A stretch of DNA of 64,000 bases, from NCBI RefSeq assembly GCF_013426205.1, contig NC_089424.1, forward strand, positions 1,364,001-1,428,000, given 5' to 3'. Shown piece by piece: positions 1 through 12,442 of this stretch. This stretch comes from Metarhizium brunneum. Its lineage: Eukaryota; Ascomycota; Sordariomycetes; Hypocreales; Clavicipitaceae. The translations under genes were made by a program, and so were the position numbers. The notes under the pieces are model-generated. The model saw nothing but the letters and a program-made list of their open reading frames with translations, did not search any database and was not told where the DNA came from. The first letter of the stretch is position 1; each line of letters begins with the position of its first letter.

Positions 1-2450
1 TTCGAGGTTTTGGAGAGTTCTTCTAAGCAAATCTGTATCAGCCCGCGGCTGCGGCGACGGCAGCGTTGTTAAGCTCTGGCTGCTTGAAGTATACTGGAAG
101 GGTAGCAGCTCCGAAAGTCGCATCGCAGACACGAGACACTGTGTGCTGTGCCAGGTGAACCAAGCATAGGGAGAGCTTTCTGGATCGCAAAAATGAACAA
201 GAGCCAGAGATTGTTGCTGAAACTGACTGACGTAATGCCTTCTCTGTTCCTGGCTGGGGAAAGCAGCTGAGCAGAAAGTGGAACAACTACTGGTAGTACC
301 AATACCTGGTTCCGATCCCGCGAAATTCAGCAAGCGCCCCGCGACCTGTGCCCGATATGTTACAAGGGCAAAGGTTGTATCGGTGAGTTCTTCTCGGTCG
401 GTCACTTCGTTCATGGTGTAAGGCTCAAAGTCGTCATCGTTTATGTGTCGGACTTCGGACATGGCAGCTTCAGCATCCACATGACTGATCAAAGGCTTTG
501 TGGATTGTGCAAAGGAGGCTTGTAAGTCGAGGAGGCAGATGGTGAGCCACAACCGAAGCCTCATTTGCCGATGAAAGAAGCTTTCGGTAGATTGGGCCAA
601 TTCGTTGGGTTCTCGGTTTAGACCCATGGCCATTGTGAGTCTCACGGCCAGTGCCACCAGGGTCCAGACAGCTGCGCCCTTTTCTTCTGATCTTCGACCT
701 ATCTGTAAGCATGACTTTTGTCAGCGGCCCCTCAAAGCTTGTAACAAAAAGTCGACCTGGCCTTCTCATAAACTTACAAGATATAGGACAAAAGCCTGAA
801 GAACGATTCTATCCCGCGTCGTTAATAAGCCGGCCCGTTCAATTGCGTTTTCACAGAACTTGCGGTGCATCGACACTATGCTAGCTTTGCTCATGCGAAA
901 CATAGCCTTGCATTGACTGTCTGTCAAAGTATTGGCGGCTGCATAACATACGGCAGATTCCAATGCCATGACAGAAGTATGTTCTTCTGGATAGCCGAGG
1001 TACCTATCTCCTTCCAGCATCCATCGACTGAGAGATGGTCTGTGAAGCACCTTGATGATGGGGTCCACGTTTTGGAGATAGACACGACACATGTTTCCAA
1101 TAGCTTCTTTATCGCGAGCGAACATTGTTGCGCTGGTGATGCGCGGGTTATTCAGTCCCAACAGGCTCAAGCAAAACATGGCCTTTTTGGCATGCTCATC
1201 CTGTCTTTGCTCGTCCATTTCGATCTCTTGGTTAGTCCCTTCGTCGAATAGCGGCAACTCGGCACGTTCTATCCCCCGATCCTATGGTCACCGACGAGGT
1301 GGTTTATCAGCCCTCCTGATCTCCAGGCGAACACCATATTTCCTTACCCAGAAACATACCCTGTGGATGAAATTGGCCCAGAGACCGCTGGCTTCTTGCA
1401 CACACAAACCATCATCGTGGTCACTACCGACTGAAAGCTCGGGTTTCCACGATGTTGGGCTCGGGAGACTTGTGGCGGCAAGCTGGGCATCGTCGGAGTC
1501 CTCAATTGAGCGTCGTAGCAACTATAAGTCACCGTAGTGGTCAGCTTACTCCATTGCGCTTCGAAATATTCCGTCAAGTTGATGGAGTCATCTGTCTGTG
1601 CAGTCAGAATGCAGACTTGCCGTGGATGACTCTGCCAAAGCTCTGCGCCCGCCATGTTCGTGGGCTTCTTGACATGGCTGGCTCGCTCCTGCCTGGTTGC
1701 CCGACTCTGAGCTGATTTTTTGAACCAGACTCTCGAGCCTTCGAATGCGATCAGAAAGATCCTAAATTGTCCCGACTGTTAGCAACATCGCTATTTCTCT
1801 CATTGTCAAATAGCCATGCTTTCTGCCACGTTCAGTCTTTATTTGCGTTTGGGAGAGAGAGCCTGCATTCCTGGCCAAGGTTCGCACCTGGCAGCACTGG
1901 GGCAGGGTGTGATTCGGCCCGCAATGACAGAGGGAGGTAAACCGGACAACTTATCGAATGAGCACCCAGCACTCGGTCCAATACTTACAAGCTTTCGTAG
2001 GCCATCATTCTCCAAGTCAACGTTGGAGTTGCAACAATTTCCGCGTTGAACTAAACTTTCCAGTCGATCAATTCGAAAACCAAGGACGCCACGGTCGCCC
2101 CGGTCGCTGCCTTTGCCGGGAGCAAACAATTCTTTAGTTCCGTGTTCGCCTGTTGATGTGTGGCGACATGGAGGTGTGATCGGCGGACCTGTGGCGGCGG
2201 TTGGAGAGGCATTGTTCCTCGCGCGACGAGCGTGTCGACCTCGAGGCAGTCGTGGACGATATACTGGGACGCAGACAACTCCGGACGACGTGCAATTGGT
2301 GCAAGGGTCGAGTTTGTCACACTTGAGCTTGCGATCTCGGCACAGAGCACAACTGAGTTGTGGAACAGCTCTATCCTTCTGTTGGCTGCGCCGTTCAGCC
2401 ATTGTCGGAAGTCTACGACTCTTCAACACCGACACCATTCCAGATGCCAA
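1..2450 (-). CDS. Zn(II)2Cys6 fungal transcription factor, 3' end beyond window
   Basis: Nuclear DNA-binding regulator of the fungal zinc-cluster family; target genes unknown. The first exon (2450-1989) starts at an ATG. It carries the binuclear cluster [20 protein letters not shown] and its sixth Cys (spacing C-x2-C-x6-C-x5-C-x2-C-x6-C), then a basic stretch and a short coiled-coil-like [10 protein letters not shown], and ends at a GTAAGT donor. The exon ending at 778 holds the middle homology region ([19 protein letters not shown]). It is joined through a clean intron (777-703) to the last visible exon, 702 to beyond base 1, which reads on as the fungal-specific domain ([17 protein letters not shown]). 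Between about 1761 and 1260 I could not build one uninterrupted frame; a second [10 protein letters not shown] copy begins there, at 1761-1720. The middle exons are therefore unresolved, and a partly decayed gene is possible. The family call is firm; the model is not. Confidence 0.8.
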
Positions 2451-5400
2451 ACATAACCCATCCTACACAGTAGGTGAGACTTTATATATCCCTCCTAGCC
2501 ACATGGTTCAATAAAACAAGGTTGCGCAAGTACCTGCCCCCCAGGTAGTCAATGGTTTGGTACTACACATGCAGAAGCGCCTCCAGGCCTTTCACGTTGC
2601 GCTGGTAAGCTGAGGCTAATCAGACCTGGCCAATGTCTAGGCCCTTGGCCAGCCATCTATTCACTGGCTTCAACATTTACGCAAGGACAAGATCGGTACG
2701 ACTTCCATCATTCCGGCTTGACTTTTCGGCTGCAACAAATCCTCTATGCCCCGCGAAAGCCCGCCTGCAGACGTGTGGTGACATAAATACTACCCTGTGG
2801 CCTGGTCCAACAGGCGATGCCATTTTTCAAGGCTGTTTTTTTATTCGAGGGTTCGCCACACCTCCCGGGTGTCGCCAACACGGGCTGTCATCCTTCGCCC
2901 TCTCCCATAGTCGCCTCCCATGTCAGCGTTCATGGTTTGATATGGCAAGTATTAAGTCACGAAACGCTCTATCGATTTCCCAATCACTTCACAGTCTTAG
3001 TTCTGGTCAGTAATCAGCGTCAACCCACCATACGGAGTGCATATGCCATGTGTTCTCTTTGTGTACAGTCACTGCAACAAGCGACGTCGCACCAAACTCG
3101 GTCTGAAGACTCCTGCTTTTCAGCCGCAGGTTGTAATAAGGCGGGCTGAAGGTTGAGCGGCGGACAGTACATCAGGATCCCTACAATTCTCTCATTGAGT
3201 TGATCCTTTAGCCTGAAAGAATGTCAGGCTTAGGTCCGAAAAACTTTCCTGGCCATTACTGCAACGCGCGGGCTATTCGACAATGTCCGTTGTCAAGAAA
3301 CAACTTGGGTAGAAACGCCTCTACAGAAAAGGCACCCCCTTCTCGTGGGGGTGTCGTGGAAATGTTCCGATTCCTTTCCCCATTCTGCTGACTGTTCATC
3401 TCACAGTTGGAGCTATCTGCTGACAGCAGGACGTCAGAAAGACCAGTATGTCATGGCGTTGTTAGACCCTCTCGGGAATGAGTCCCTCCGCCTATGATAT
3501 TGCTCAGATCTCAGATGAGCGCATGTATGCCTGCCGAGTTGCCATGACGGCCTCACTGTGTGTGATCGAGTTACACTCGGGCAAAATTCGTGACAGCATG
3601 AGCCTCAATAAGCCATGCAGGCCCTAATGAAGCAGCACGGACCTTGCATACTTTCCATATCTTGTAAAAGAGCTAAGCCATTGGCCGCCCGACTGCTAAC
3701 CTAGTCTTATTGGGCCTCTTGGCTATGATGTACCGGCGCAGTGGCAGGATTGGCTAGTAGCTGACGATATCTGGAAGCAGTCACATTACAGGACGTGCTC
3801 CTAGCTCCTAGAGATATAGTTAAGGCAACGCTTGTGAAGACTGCCATCTTCGTAACAGACGATAGAGACGCAGAAACTTTGTTTCTAGAATCTACCCGGG
3901 TGTTTGCAGTTCGGTCACACCACATGATGGTACTACCGTAGAGAAGAAGAAGCGGTGAAATCGAAAGACATTGAGAAATCCCTCTTGTTGGCAGCAACGA
4001 CAGCTTACAACGCGAGTGCTAATCTGTGCAGTCTGATTGGCAAAGATCAAGGGTGCAAGCACGGCCAAGGATGACGCAGCATACTAGTAGACCAATAAAC
4101 CAATAAACCAATACATAATCCGCCCCCAACTTTAGAGCTTCCAATCTCATTTCCAGGGCAGTTCTCCAAGACAGTGCACACGACACAACCCAGGTTTGTA
4201 AAAAACGTGGCGTGGGTTGCTGTAGCACGACAGAAGGGGAAATGTATATGTCATTAGCATATTGCCACGTTTTCCCTGGATTCTCCGAGTATAGTATACA
4301 GTGCATATGTTTGAGCACAATACTTGACGGCCACGAGGAGATGCCAGTCATCGGGCTGAAGACCAATCTGCAGCCATCCACCACGTATTGGAGAGTACAT
4401 CCTGAATACGGATTCCTCTACGCAATCTAGACACAAGGGTAGAGGACGTGGAGTACAAGGTATACTTGGAATTTGCATTGACTACGTTGAGTTTCGTTGC
4501 AAGGGAAACAGCTCAGTCGCTTGAGGTGGAGGTGCAATATAATGTAGTCAGATGGCGACAGGGGATATTATGAGCATTGGATGATTCGTCTATTTACTGC
4601 AGTTTAAAGGATCAATACGTCTATAAAATCGAACCATTTCGGCAATAACCACGATAATTCCCATGTTTACGTGAAGGCTACGTCGACTGATGAGCCTGTG
4701 ACCGTGATTCAGCGCAAGACGGCTGGCGTTGAAATCCACCAAACGGCGCAAAGAGAGTCGAATGCATACCAAGGCAAAGACGTTCGGTCCACAGAGTAGA
4801 GATCTCACATGCGAATCAAGCGTTATGCCTCTGGTGAATACAGTTTTAATATAGTTGCGGCTCGAGAACAATCTCGATCAATCCATTGGCACGCACTAGC
4901 TGTTGCATCCCACTTTGCAACCTGGTAATCAATTGTCTGGCAGTCCCCGATATCGCTCCTTATAACCGAGCCACTCCAATTTTATGATTCATATCTGTTC
5001 TGTTATTCTCTCCCTTTTTTTTGGCATAACCCAGTGATGTATCATGCAAGTGTACATCGGATTGAGCATTTTGAGTAAAAATGCTTTCATTTCTACCAGT
5101 TAGCCACAATATATATTGAACCGTGATTATATATTTGATAATGTAAGATACAAGATGGCTCAACTAGACTGTCTCGTTTCTGAACAAACATTAAAATTTT
5201 CCCATTAATTCCTCCGGGCGAGAGAAGAAAATCCGCGCCAAGTCGGGAGCTGAGCCTAGCTTACCCTATATTCCATCCATCCGTCTTGTTCACCTGGCAG
5301 CAACGTCTAATACTTGATACAGACGGTTCACAATTGCAAAATTGGAAAACTATTAAAAATGAGGACAGCATTTACGGGCCGTTCAAGTTTAGAGGGCGAT

Positions 5401-8400
5401 TGCAACACCAACACCAGCAACTGAGAATATCCTGGATTTTCGTCCTCACAGGTGATCCTAGATAAATACCAAGACGCAACATTTATTTTAACAACGCGCT
5501 GTACAGAGTTGCAAATAGTCTATATCTTCCTATTCTTCAAGACTGTGTTTTGGCTACCTAGATATTTATGTTGTAGCCAGACCATCTCCCCAGAGTAGCG
5601 ACATGTTCGTGCCAAGTTCCCCCACGGCAAAGTAAGTAAACACAAGAAGATCCAATGTTTAGGTTAACCTAGCCCGAAATCTACATACCAAAGCAATCAA
5701 TACTACGCTAAGAATTGTCCCGGTGTTTCGTCACCCCAGACCCGCGCAGACTCAATCTTCACTCTGTTAAGCCTAATGCAGCAAAGCAGAGCATTGTCGC
5801 TGTGACGCTGTACCAGCATAGTCTCTGGCTGAGCGGCATGTATCGCGATACAAATGAGGACAGACCACCGCCAAGTTTCTTAATAGGGCCGGCGTTCAGA
5901 CGGCACCACTTTCCCTTGGCAACGGGACTCCCCATGAACCACATCGCTTAAGTTGGTATGGGACCGTTCCGTGAGTAAAGTGTAAATGTCATGACATGGT
6001 ATAGTATGCGCGGGACAACGGGGTCGCACTGTTCCCGATGCATCATTGGAAACTAGTTAGCACTAGATGAAAACGTAAAGCCATCGAGAGCCGAGCAAAC
6101 CCGCTTCCCCAGCATTTGCCATGTAACTTCTACGAAATCTGGCAGTAACTTAGTTTATTACTGTCTGGGGAAGATGGATATCGTGGAGGAATCACCTACA
6201 TGACTTACTTTGGAAACCGATTCTGGGACATATTGCGGGGGAGGAGACTTTGCTACTGTTCAGAGGATATTATTGCGATCAAGCTGAAGACTTGCAAGTT
6301 CCGTATCACGACGATAGTTCATTCAAGATGTTAAATGTTTGGCGTAAATGAAAATTTGGTTATGCATGCCCTTTGGTCGTAGGTATTCGTCAGCTTTGGT
6401 GAGAATGGTTGATCTGTCGAATGTCCGTCCGTCTCCCATTACCTGCAACCATTTCACGTCAGGCTCAGAACGGTGGCGCACTCCTTCAAAAGCGCCTGGG
6501 CCGATGAAGAAGATATGCACAATTGCTTTGAGTGATGGGTTGCCTTGGCTGGTGTCATACATCCGAACTGGTGTTTAACACTGGAGCCACATTGCCGCAT
6601 TCGGAACTTTCATTACTCGAGGAGCTGCAACGTAATCAAACAAGGCGAACAAAACATGTTGATAGGTACGTATATGCATCAAGTGATGTGCGGCTGCCTC
6701 GTGACTGGGCAATGAAATGAGAATTCCTGAAGCCCACTTGGGCTCTTTGGATAGGTGGGATGATGAAGCCGATGTGAAGCGACATTGCGCGGAATAATGG
6801 ACTAATACGGGCGGTCAACAAGGACCAGCTTTTGACTACTGGTTCCCGTTGGTGGAGACCGGGTCCCGCCGTCGGTAAGCTAGTCCGTCTTGGGCATCAC
6901 CTTTCGATGGTCCCCATGAAAGTTACCGTGCCATCCGACCATCATCAGTGATGTTTCGGCGAACCAAAGCCCATGTTTGGAGCGTTTCCATTCGTCCTTG
7001 ATGCCACTTGACCCTCCAGCAGCATTCAGGCCGCAAGAAGACCCAAGTTGCCTCCGAATTGTGGCGCTAGTCTCGAGGAGACCCTGCGGGACCTTTTGCG
7101 TGGGATCGACTTGTCGTTTGAGCAACTAATAAATACGTGGCGTTGTCGCTGCTCTATGCTCCTTGCTGGTAGCATAGGTCCATTGTTGCGTTATCTGGCT
7201 TCGTGGATTTGCCCACTAAAAGTCTCATGGTTTACCGATATGTGTTGTTAAGTGTTGTGCTCTGTGGCGATGGCGCTCAATACCCGACCTTTCAGTATAT
7301 CCCAGCGCGAGCTACGGCACTGACACAAACGGCCTGCCGGTCTGGGTGTGGGCAGTCTCGGCAGCCGGGAATGTTTGAACGTCTGGAAATAACCGCGAAG
7401 CGGCGCTAAGAAAAATCTTCGCCAGAGGCGCAACGCCTCTTTCGATCTGAAGCAGCCCTCATCGCAAGCTGTAGCTCCAATGGTTCACTAAACCGGTGGG
7501 GTTTGCTGAGTGGCGTCAATATCCTCTTATTAGTGGTGTCCCTGATTTGTCCTGGTAAGCCCCGGGGCAGCGGGCGCCGTGAAATAAAGCATGGTTATGT
7601 TTGATAAGAGACTCGTGTACAATCTCTTCGCCGTGTCGAGTAATAACTTGAGGTGGATGTCGGGCAACTCACCAGTCGGAGAAGCACAATGTTGGTCGGG
7701 ACTTGCAAGTACCCTGCCAGAGGCCCAGAGCGTCGGCTGAGGGATATATTGTCATGAACTCAACCCTTTAAATCTTCTAGCACTTGGCCGAGTGGCGCAC
7801 AGCGACGTTCTGAAGCAACCAGAAATACCGTTGACAGGTATCGTCCGGCAAGTGGCAGGATTCGAGTCAGCCCAATCTTGTAGCATCATGCCGCCCGGAC
7901 TCGAGTACTGCGTGTGCAAAGTTCAACTACATGATGCAATACATTCAAAAATTAGAATTTTCATCGACTTCACACAGCAGAATTTGCCCACCGACTGAGC
8001 CGCTTTCATGGCTTCTGGAAAGTGGTGTGGCTTCCCACCCCTGGCCAGCACATTTTCATCCATGCCCCGCGATTTGACTGGAGCTAAGCATCACCATACC
8101 CTCACCGTTGCTCACAGGATGTGTTGCAATTGGGCGTCTGCCGCAGGGTGCGAGACAGAAAGCAAAAGATCCTGTGGATGCTGTACGTCTGGCTGCCAGA
8201 AATGTCCTGTTTGGTCACCTGGTACTGTTGTCGCGCGGAGGTCAGTTGGCTGCTGTTGAAGGCAAACTTGGGACCATCAGGCGTCCTGGGATTGTCAACG
8301 TCTCTGTACGCATTGGCTGTTAGTAAGAGATAATAAGTCACCCGCGGTTGTAATTTTGGAGCATACCCGGCGCCCGTGCTGGTGTCTCCCATTAACATTA

Positions 8401-9646
8401 TTTAATGCTGAGGTATCGTGGACTGCGGTTTGCCGAGATGCCATCTGTGTTTTGTCATTCTGTCACTGCGCCCGAGGGTAAATGGCGTTGGAAATGCCCA
8501 GAAAACGCCCAGGCGGCAACCGGCAAAGGCTGCCTGGGGACCTTGCCCCCCCGATCGAGTGACGGACTTGGCAGATGTCGCGCACAGAGCCCTGAGGAGT
8601 CGAGGAGTAGAAACTGCATGAATGCTGGTGTTGACACGCCATGGCATGGATGGGTACCCTTTCCGCAGCCACGAAAAATTCCAGCGGCTTGGGCTTTGTT
8701 GGACGAGGACACTAAGGTCTTGGCAAAAGCTGTTCCCTCCAGATGACGGACTGCTCTCTCCGCCTGGCTCTCTGATTCGTATTGCGATGGCGATTCGGTC
8801 AATTGTTTCGTTCGCTTGTCTCATCGCCGCGTCTGTCGCGCAGCACTTCCACCCCAAGCATTGCGACACGAGATACAATTGGGCAAGCCATGACAGGGCA
8901 AAGGTGAGGTGGCCAGCTCCCTGCAATCCCCCGATCTTACAGTCTTCAATCGCCGTCGGTTCGCCTTCCCGCTTGGGCTTGGCCCTGCAGCCACCCGACA
9001 CCCCCATCAGCATTTCCATTTCCATCGCCTCCATCATCGCGTGGTTACCGACCCACTGCTCAAGCCAACCGGGGTGGGCGAGACGAGGCCCTTAGTGCAG
9101 AAGGACGAGATGAGGGCGGATGACGGAACAGCTGAGCTGGTGTTGCTGAAGACGGCGGTCCTACCCAGTCGGCCCTGTTCTGCACTGAGCGCAAGAAACA
9201 ACAAACGGAGCAGAAAGAACCGTGCTCCACAGATAGGCAGGGCCCGTGATAAAGCGTCTGGTCGGTACGGTGTAGCTTCAGTGAATTTGGGTTATCAACC
9301 AAAAACGAGTTTCCCCGGGACCTTTTGCTTCTCCATGGGGTTTGGTGCCGACTCTATCGTCTTGAGTCTGGCTTGCCGATTTGTACTCCGACACGCCCCA
9401 GTTGGTCGGGCCTTCCTTCCTACTTGACTTGACTTGACGTTTTGCGTTTTGCCCCCTCCCCCAAAGCTCCCCCGGACAAACGCTTTCCTCGGTCTGGGCC
9501 TGGGTCTGGTTAAGATTTCGTTTAAATACGTATCTTTCTTTCTCCTTCCTTCCTAATCTTCTTGATTCTGTGTCTCGCTTTCTCCCCTTCCCACCTCGTG
9601 AGACGCTGCGTAAGAACAGGGTGCTATCAAAGAAGCAACACCTACC
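2451..9646. other. long intergenic stretch, no supportable gene
   Basis: About 7.2 kb in which open frames are short, overlap on both strands and show no recognisable family. The part from about 4850 to 5650 is visibly AT-richer than the flanks. A short ACCAATAA direct repeat lies near 4091-4112. The last few hundred bases before 9647 are pyrimidine-rich (CTTCCTTCC runs, about 9535-9600), as expected for the promoter and 5' leader of the transporter gene downstream. An open frame at 6562-6323 on the minus strand (79 codons) has protein-like composition but no recognisable homology, and I do not call it. Confidence 0.5.
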
Positions 9647-11592
9647 ATGGCACAGAATCACGAGGATATGGCCGCCGAGTAAGTGTTTTTCTTTTCTCCT
9701 CTTTTTTGTGTGGTTGCACTGTTGCCCATCGCATCACCACCAAATCAACCCTCTTGCAGCATCTTAATATGGAAAAGAGACTCGCATACTAACCAGATTA
9801 TTTTCTGCAACCAATTAGGCTCCACGAAGAGTTCAACGAGCGCGTTCCTAACAAAGGCACCGACTTGACTGGCGGTTATATTGAAAAGCCCTCCTTGGAT
9901 CAGAAGCGCGATCTCGCCGTCGGTGACACCGAGACAGGTCCTACTCCTGATGGCGAAGAACCCAACGAGCATGAGAGGCACACGTTGCGCCGCATCGGCG
10001 AAAACCTTCCCGCTTCCGCTTTCATGATCGCCATTGTTGAGTTGACCGAGCGATTCACCTACTACGGTGCTCAGGGTTTATTTCAGAACTACGTCAACAA
10101 CGCCAAAGATGGTAGTGATGGTCAAAAGGGCCTGGGCATGGGTCACCAGGCTGCATTCGGTCTCAACCTGTTCTTTCAATGGTTCTGTTACGTGACACCT
10201 ATTCTCGGCGCCATCATCTCCGATCAGTACCTCGGCAAGTACAAGACCATCCTCATTTTCTGCTGCATCTACTGGGTTGGACTCCTCATCCTCTGGACGA
10301 CATCGCTCCCCGTTGCAATCGAGAATGGCGCTGGCCTCGGTGGTTTTGTCACCGCATTAGTAGTCATTGGTCTTGGTACCGGTGGTATCAAGTCCAATAT
10401 TGCCCCTCTGATTGCCGATCAGTATCAGCGGCGAACTATGGCTATCAAGACAGAAGCCAACGGAGAGCGCGTGATTATTGACCCTGCCATCACCTACCAG
10501 AGAATCTACATGGTCTTCTATTGGTGCATAAATGTTGGCGCCCTCTCGCTAATGGCCACGCCTTTCATGGAGAAGTACGAGGGGTTCTGGACTGCGTTCC
10601 TCCTTTGCTTCTGCATGTTCAATGTTGGCATTGCCATTCTTATTTTCCGACGCAAGTCCTACGTCATTCGCCCTCCCCAAGGCCAAATTATCACCGATGC
10701 TTTCAAGGCTATTGGTATGATGATCACGACTCGCTCCCTGGACGGAGCCAAGCCTTCATGGCGCGCTGAGCACGGCAAGTCTGGCAAGGTTGCATGGGAT
10801 GACCATTTCGTTGACGAGCTCAAGCGTGCCCTCAGAGCTTGTAAGGTCTTCGTCTTCTACCCTATTTTCTGGGTTTGCTATGGACAGTTCTCCAGCAACT
10901 TCGTTACTCAGGCTAGTCAGATGGAGGTACACGGCATGCCCAATGACTTCATGCAGAACTTCGACCCTCTGTCCATTTTGATCTTTACTCCAATCTTGGA
11001 GAAGATTGTTTACCCCGTTTTGCGCAGGCGCGGCATTGAGTTACGTCCCATTACTCGAATTACTATCGGCTTCTGGCTGGCTGCACTTTGCATGGCCTAC
11101 GCTGCCATTGTGCAAAAGCTGATCTACAGCGCCGGACCCTGCTATGATCATCCCCGCAATTGCCCTGCTGGTTTGAGCGCTGAAAACATAAAGCTGCCAA
11201 ATCACGTCCACGTCGCTATTCAGACGCCAGCATATGTGTTCATTGGTGTCTCTGAAATCTTCATCTCCGTGACTGGCCTCGAGTATGCTTACACCAAGGC
11301 TCCCCCAAGCATGAAGTCTTTCGTCCAGTCCCTCTATCTCTTCACCAATGCTTTTGGTTCCGCCATCTCCGAGGGGTTTGTACCTGTCGCCAAGGACCCC
11401 AAGTTCCTTTGGATGTACACCGGTATTGCTGTCGCGGCCGCCGTGACTGGCTGCTTATTCTACCTGTTGTTCCACCATTACGATGCCCAGGAAGAGGCCA
11501 TGTATGCTCTTGACCGCGACGTGCCTGTCTTGACACTACCTGGTCAGGAACAAACTGAGAAGCCTGGGGACAAGGAGGTTGATCCCAAGTAA
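9647..11592 (+). CDS. PTR2-type proton-coupled di/tripeptide transporter
   Basis: Plasma-membrane symporter of the POT/PTR2 family, importing di- and tripeptides with protons. Two exons: 9647-9678 (starts MAQNHEDMAAE, ends at GTAAGT) and 9819-11592. The 140-bp intron has a CTAAC branch site and a TTAG acceptor, and the junction restores a Glu codon. The protein is about 600 residues, usual for fungal PTR2. Visible family marks are ELTERFTYYGAQGLFQNYV near the first membrane segment and a GGIKSNIAPLIADQYQ block, followed by alternating hydrophobic segments consistent with 12 helices. A hydrophilic insert around residues 285-330 fits the central cytoplasmic loop. The tail is charged (EKPGDKEVDPK). 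The gene stands alone on the plus strand with a pyrimidine-rich leader. Substrate range cannot be read from sequence. Confidence 0.93.
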
Positions 11593-12211
11593 GGCTACGA
11601 GAAGCCGAATTGCGGAAGATGTACATAGATAAGGAGCCCTGATGAATTTTATGTTTTATCGTCCATGCCAATAATGTGATGCAATGGTGGAAAATATGAA
11701 TATCCATCATCGTAGTGAAAAGTGCCCCCAACACTCTGTCCTTTGACGGCCTTAGGGGGTTCCCCTCTGATAGCAGTGTAAATATTATCTCCTTTGATGC
11801 TGTCGTTATTGGAGGCGTAAAGTGTTGTGTAGTAATACCCGTCACAGGGACTATGGATGAGGAATACCGAGCCTAGAGAAGATTAACTGCCTGTCTTTCG
11901 GATCAGAGGTCTTCATGTACTTCGACGTCAAGCAAGTATTGAATGGATTACACAGCGATATGTGCGAGGACCTCTCTTTACGTAAGTAATAGTAAGAAGA
12001 CTGTCACCTTGCCTTTAACTCTATTCAAAACAAGTCACTCTAAGCTAGTTCTAGTGTTGACAGCGACGAGCCCGGTGAGGCATTTTAGAAAGTACCCGGA
12101 ACCCCATTCTTCAAGACAGGACTGTCTTGTTGGTGGTCTTTGGGCATGAATATGGTGAGAACTTGACAACAGCATATATCATAGGTGAGTTCCACCTCAA
12201 GGCCATCCGTA
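11593..12211. other. 3' flank of transporter, no gene seen
   Basis: Region just after the PTR2 stop codon. It holds the likely 3' untranslated region and no supportable open frame; it ends at the TA dinucleotide that flanks the MITE-like element. Confidence 0.5.
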
Positions 12212-12442
12212 TCCCTTTGAATGTGCGCAGGTCTAATTGATGTATTTAACCTACTTTTTTTATAATACTTAAGGATACTTAAAAATATTTTTTTATTAAT
12301 AATAATAACTAATATATTTTTATATACTTAAGTATCTTTAAAAATTATAATTTTTAAGTATATATATCTTTTAAATAAGTAATTATTATTAGCTAGAACC
12401 CTGGTCCGTTACAAAAATTAGACCTGCGCACATTTAAAGGAA
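12212..12442. mobile_element. MITE-like element, TA-flanked, about 25-bp inverted ends
   Basis: A 231-bp AT-rich block. Its ends are inverted copies of a 25-base sequence with one mismatch, left 12214-12238 and right 12440-12416; the 19-base core includes ATGTGCGCAGGTCTAATT. The next two bases outward match less well. TA lies directly outside each end (12210-12211 and 12443-12444). The interior is almost pure A/T with many ACTTAAG-like motifs and has no coding capacity. Size, terminal inverted repeats and TA flanks fit a non-autonomous Tc1/mariner-type MITE. The superfamily is an inference from the TA dinucleotide alone. Confidence 0.7.

Noticed and set aside
6323..6562. Minus-strand frame of 79 codons with protein-like composition
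   Set aside because: No recognised homology, no neighbouring exon and no conserved motif; too short to support alone.
7780..7870. Possible tRNA or tRNA-derived SINE: A-box-like TTGGCCGAGTGG and B-box-like GGATTCGAGTC at suitable spacing
   Set aside because: The T-arm does not pair, no acceptor stem or anticodon arm can be drawn, and the B box carries an extra base. Chance similarity is more likely.
8402..9037. Minus-strand open frame of 211 codons upstream of the peptide transporter
   Set aside because: Overlapped by long frames in other phases, with no family motif and no splice context. The region is GC-richer, which lengthens chance frames.
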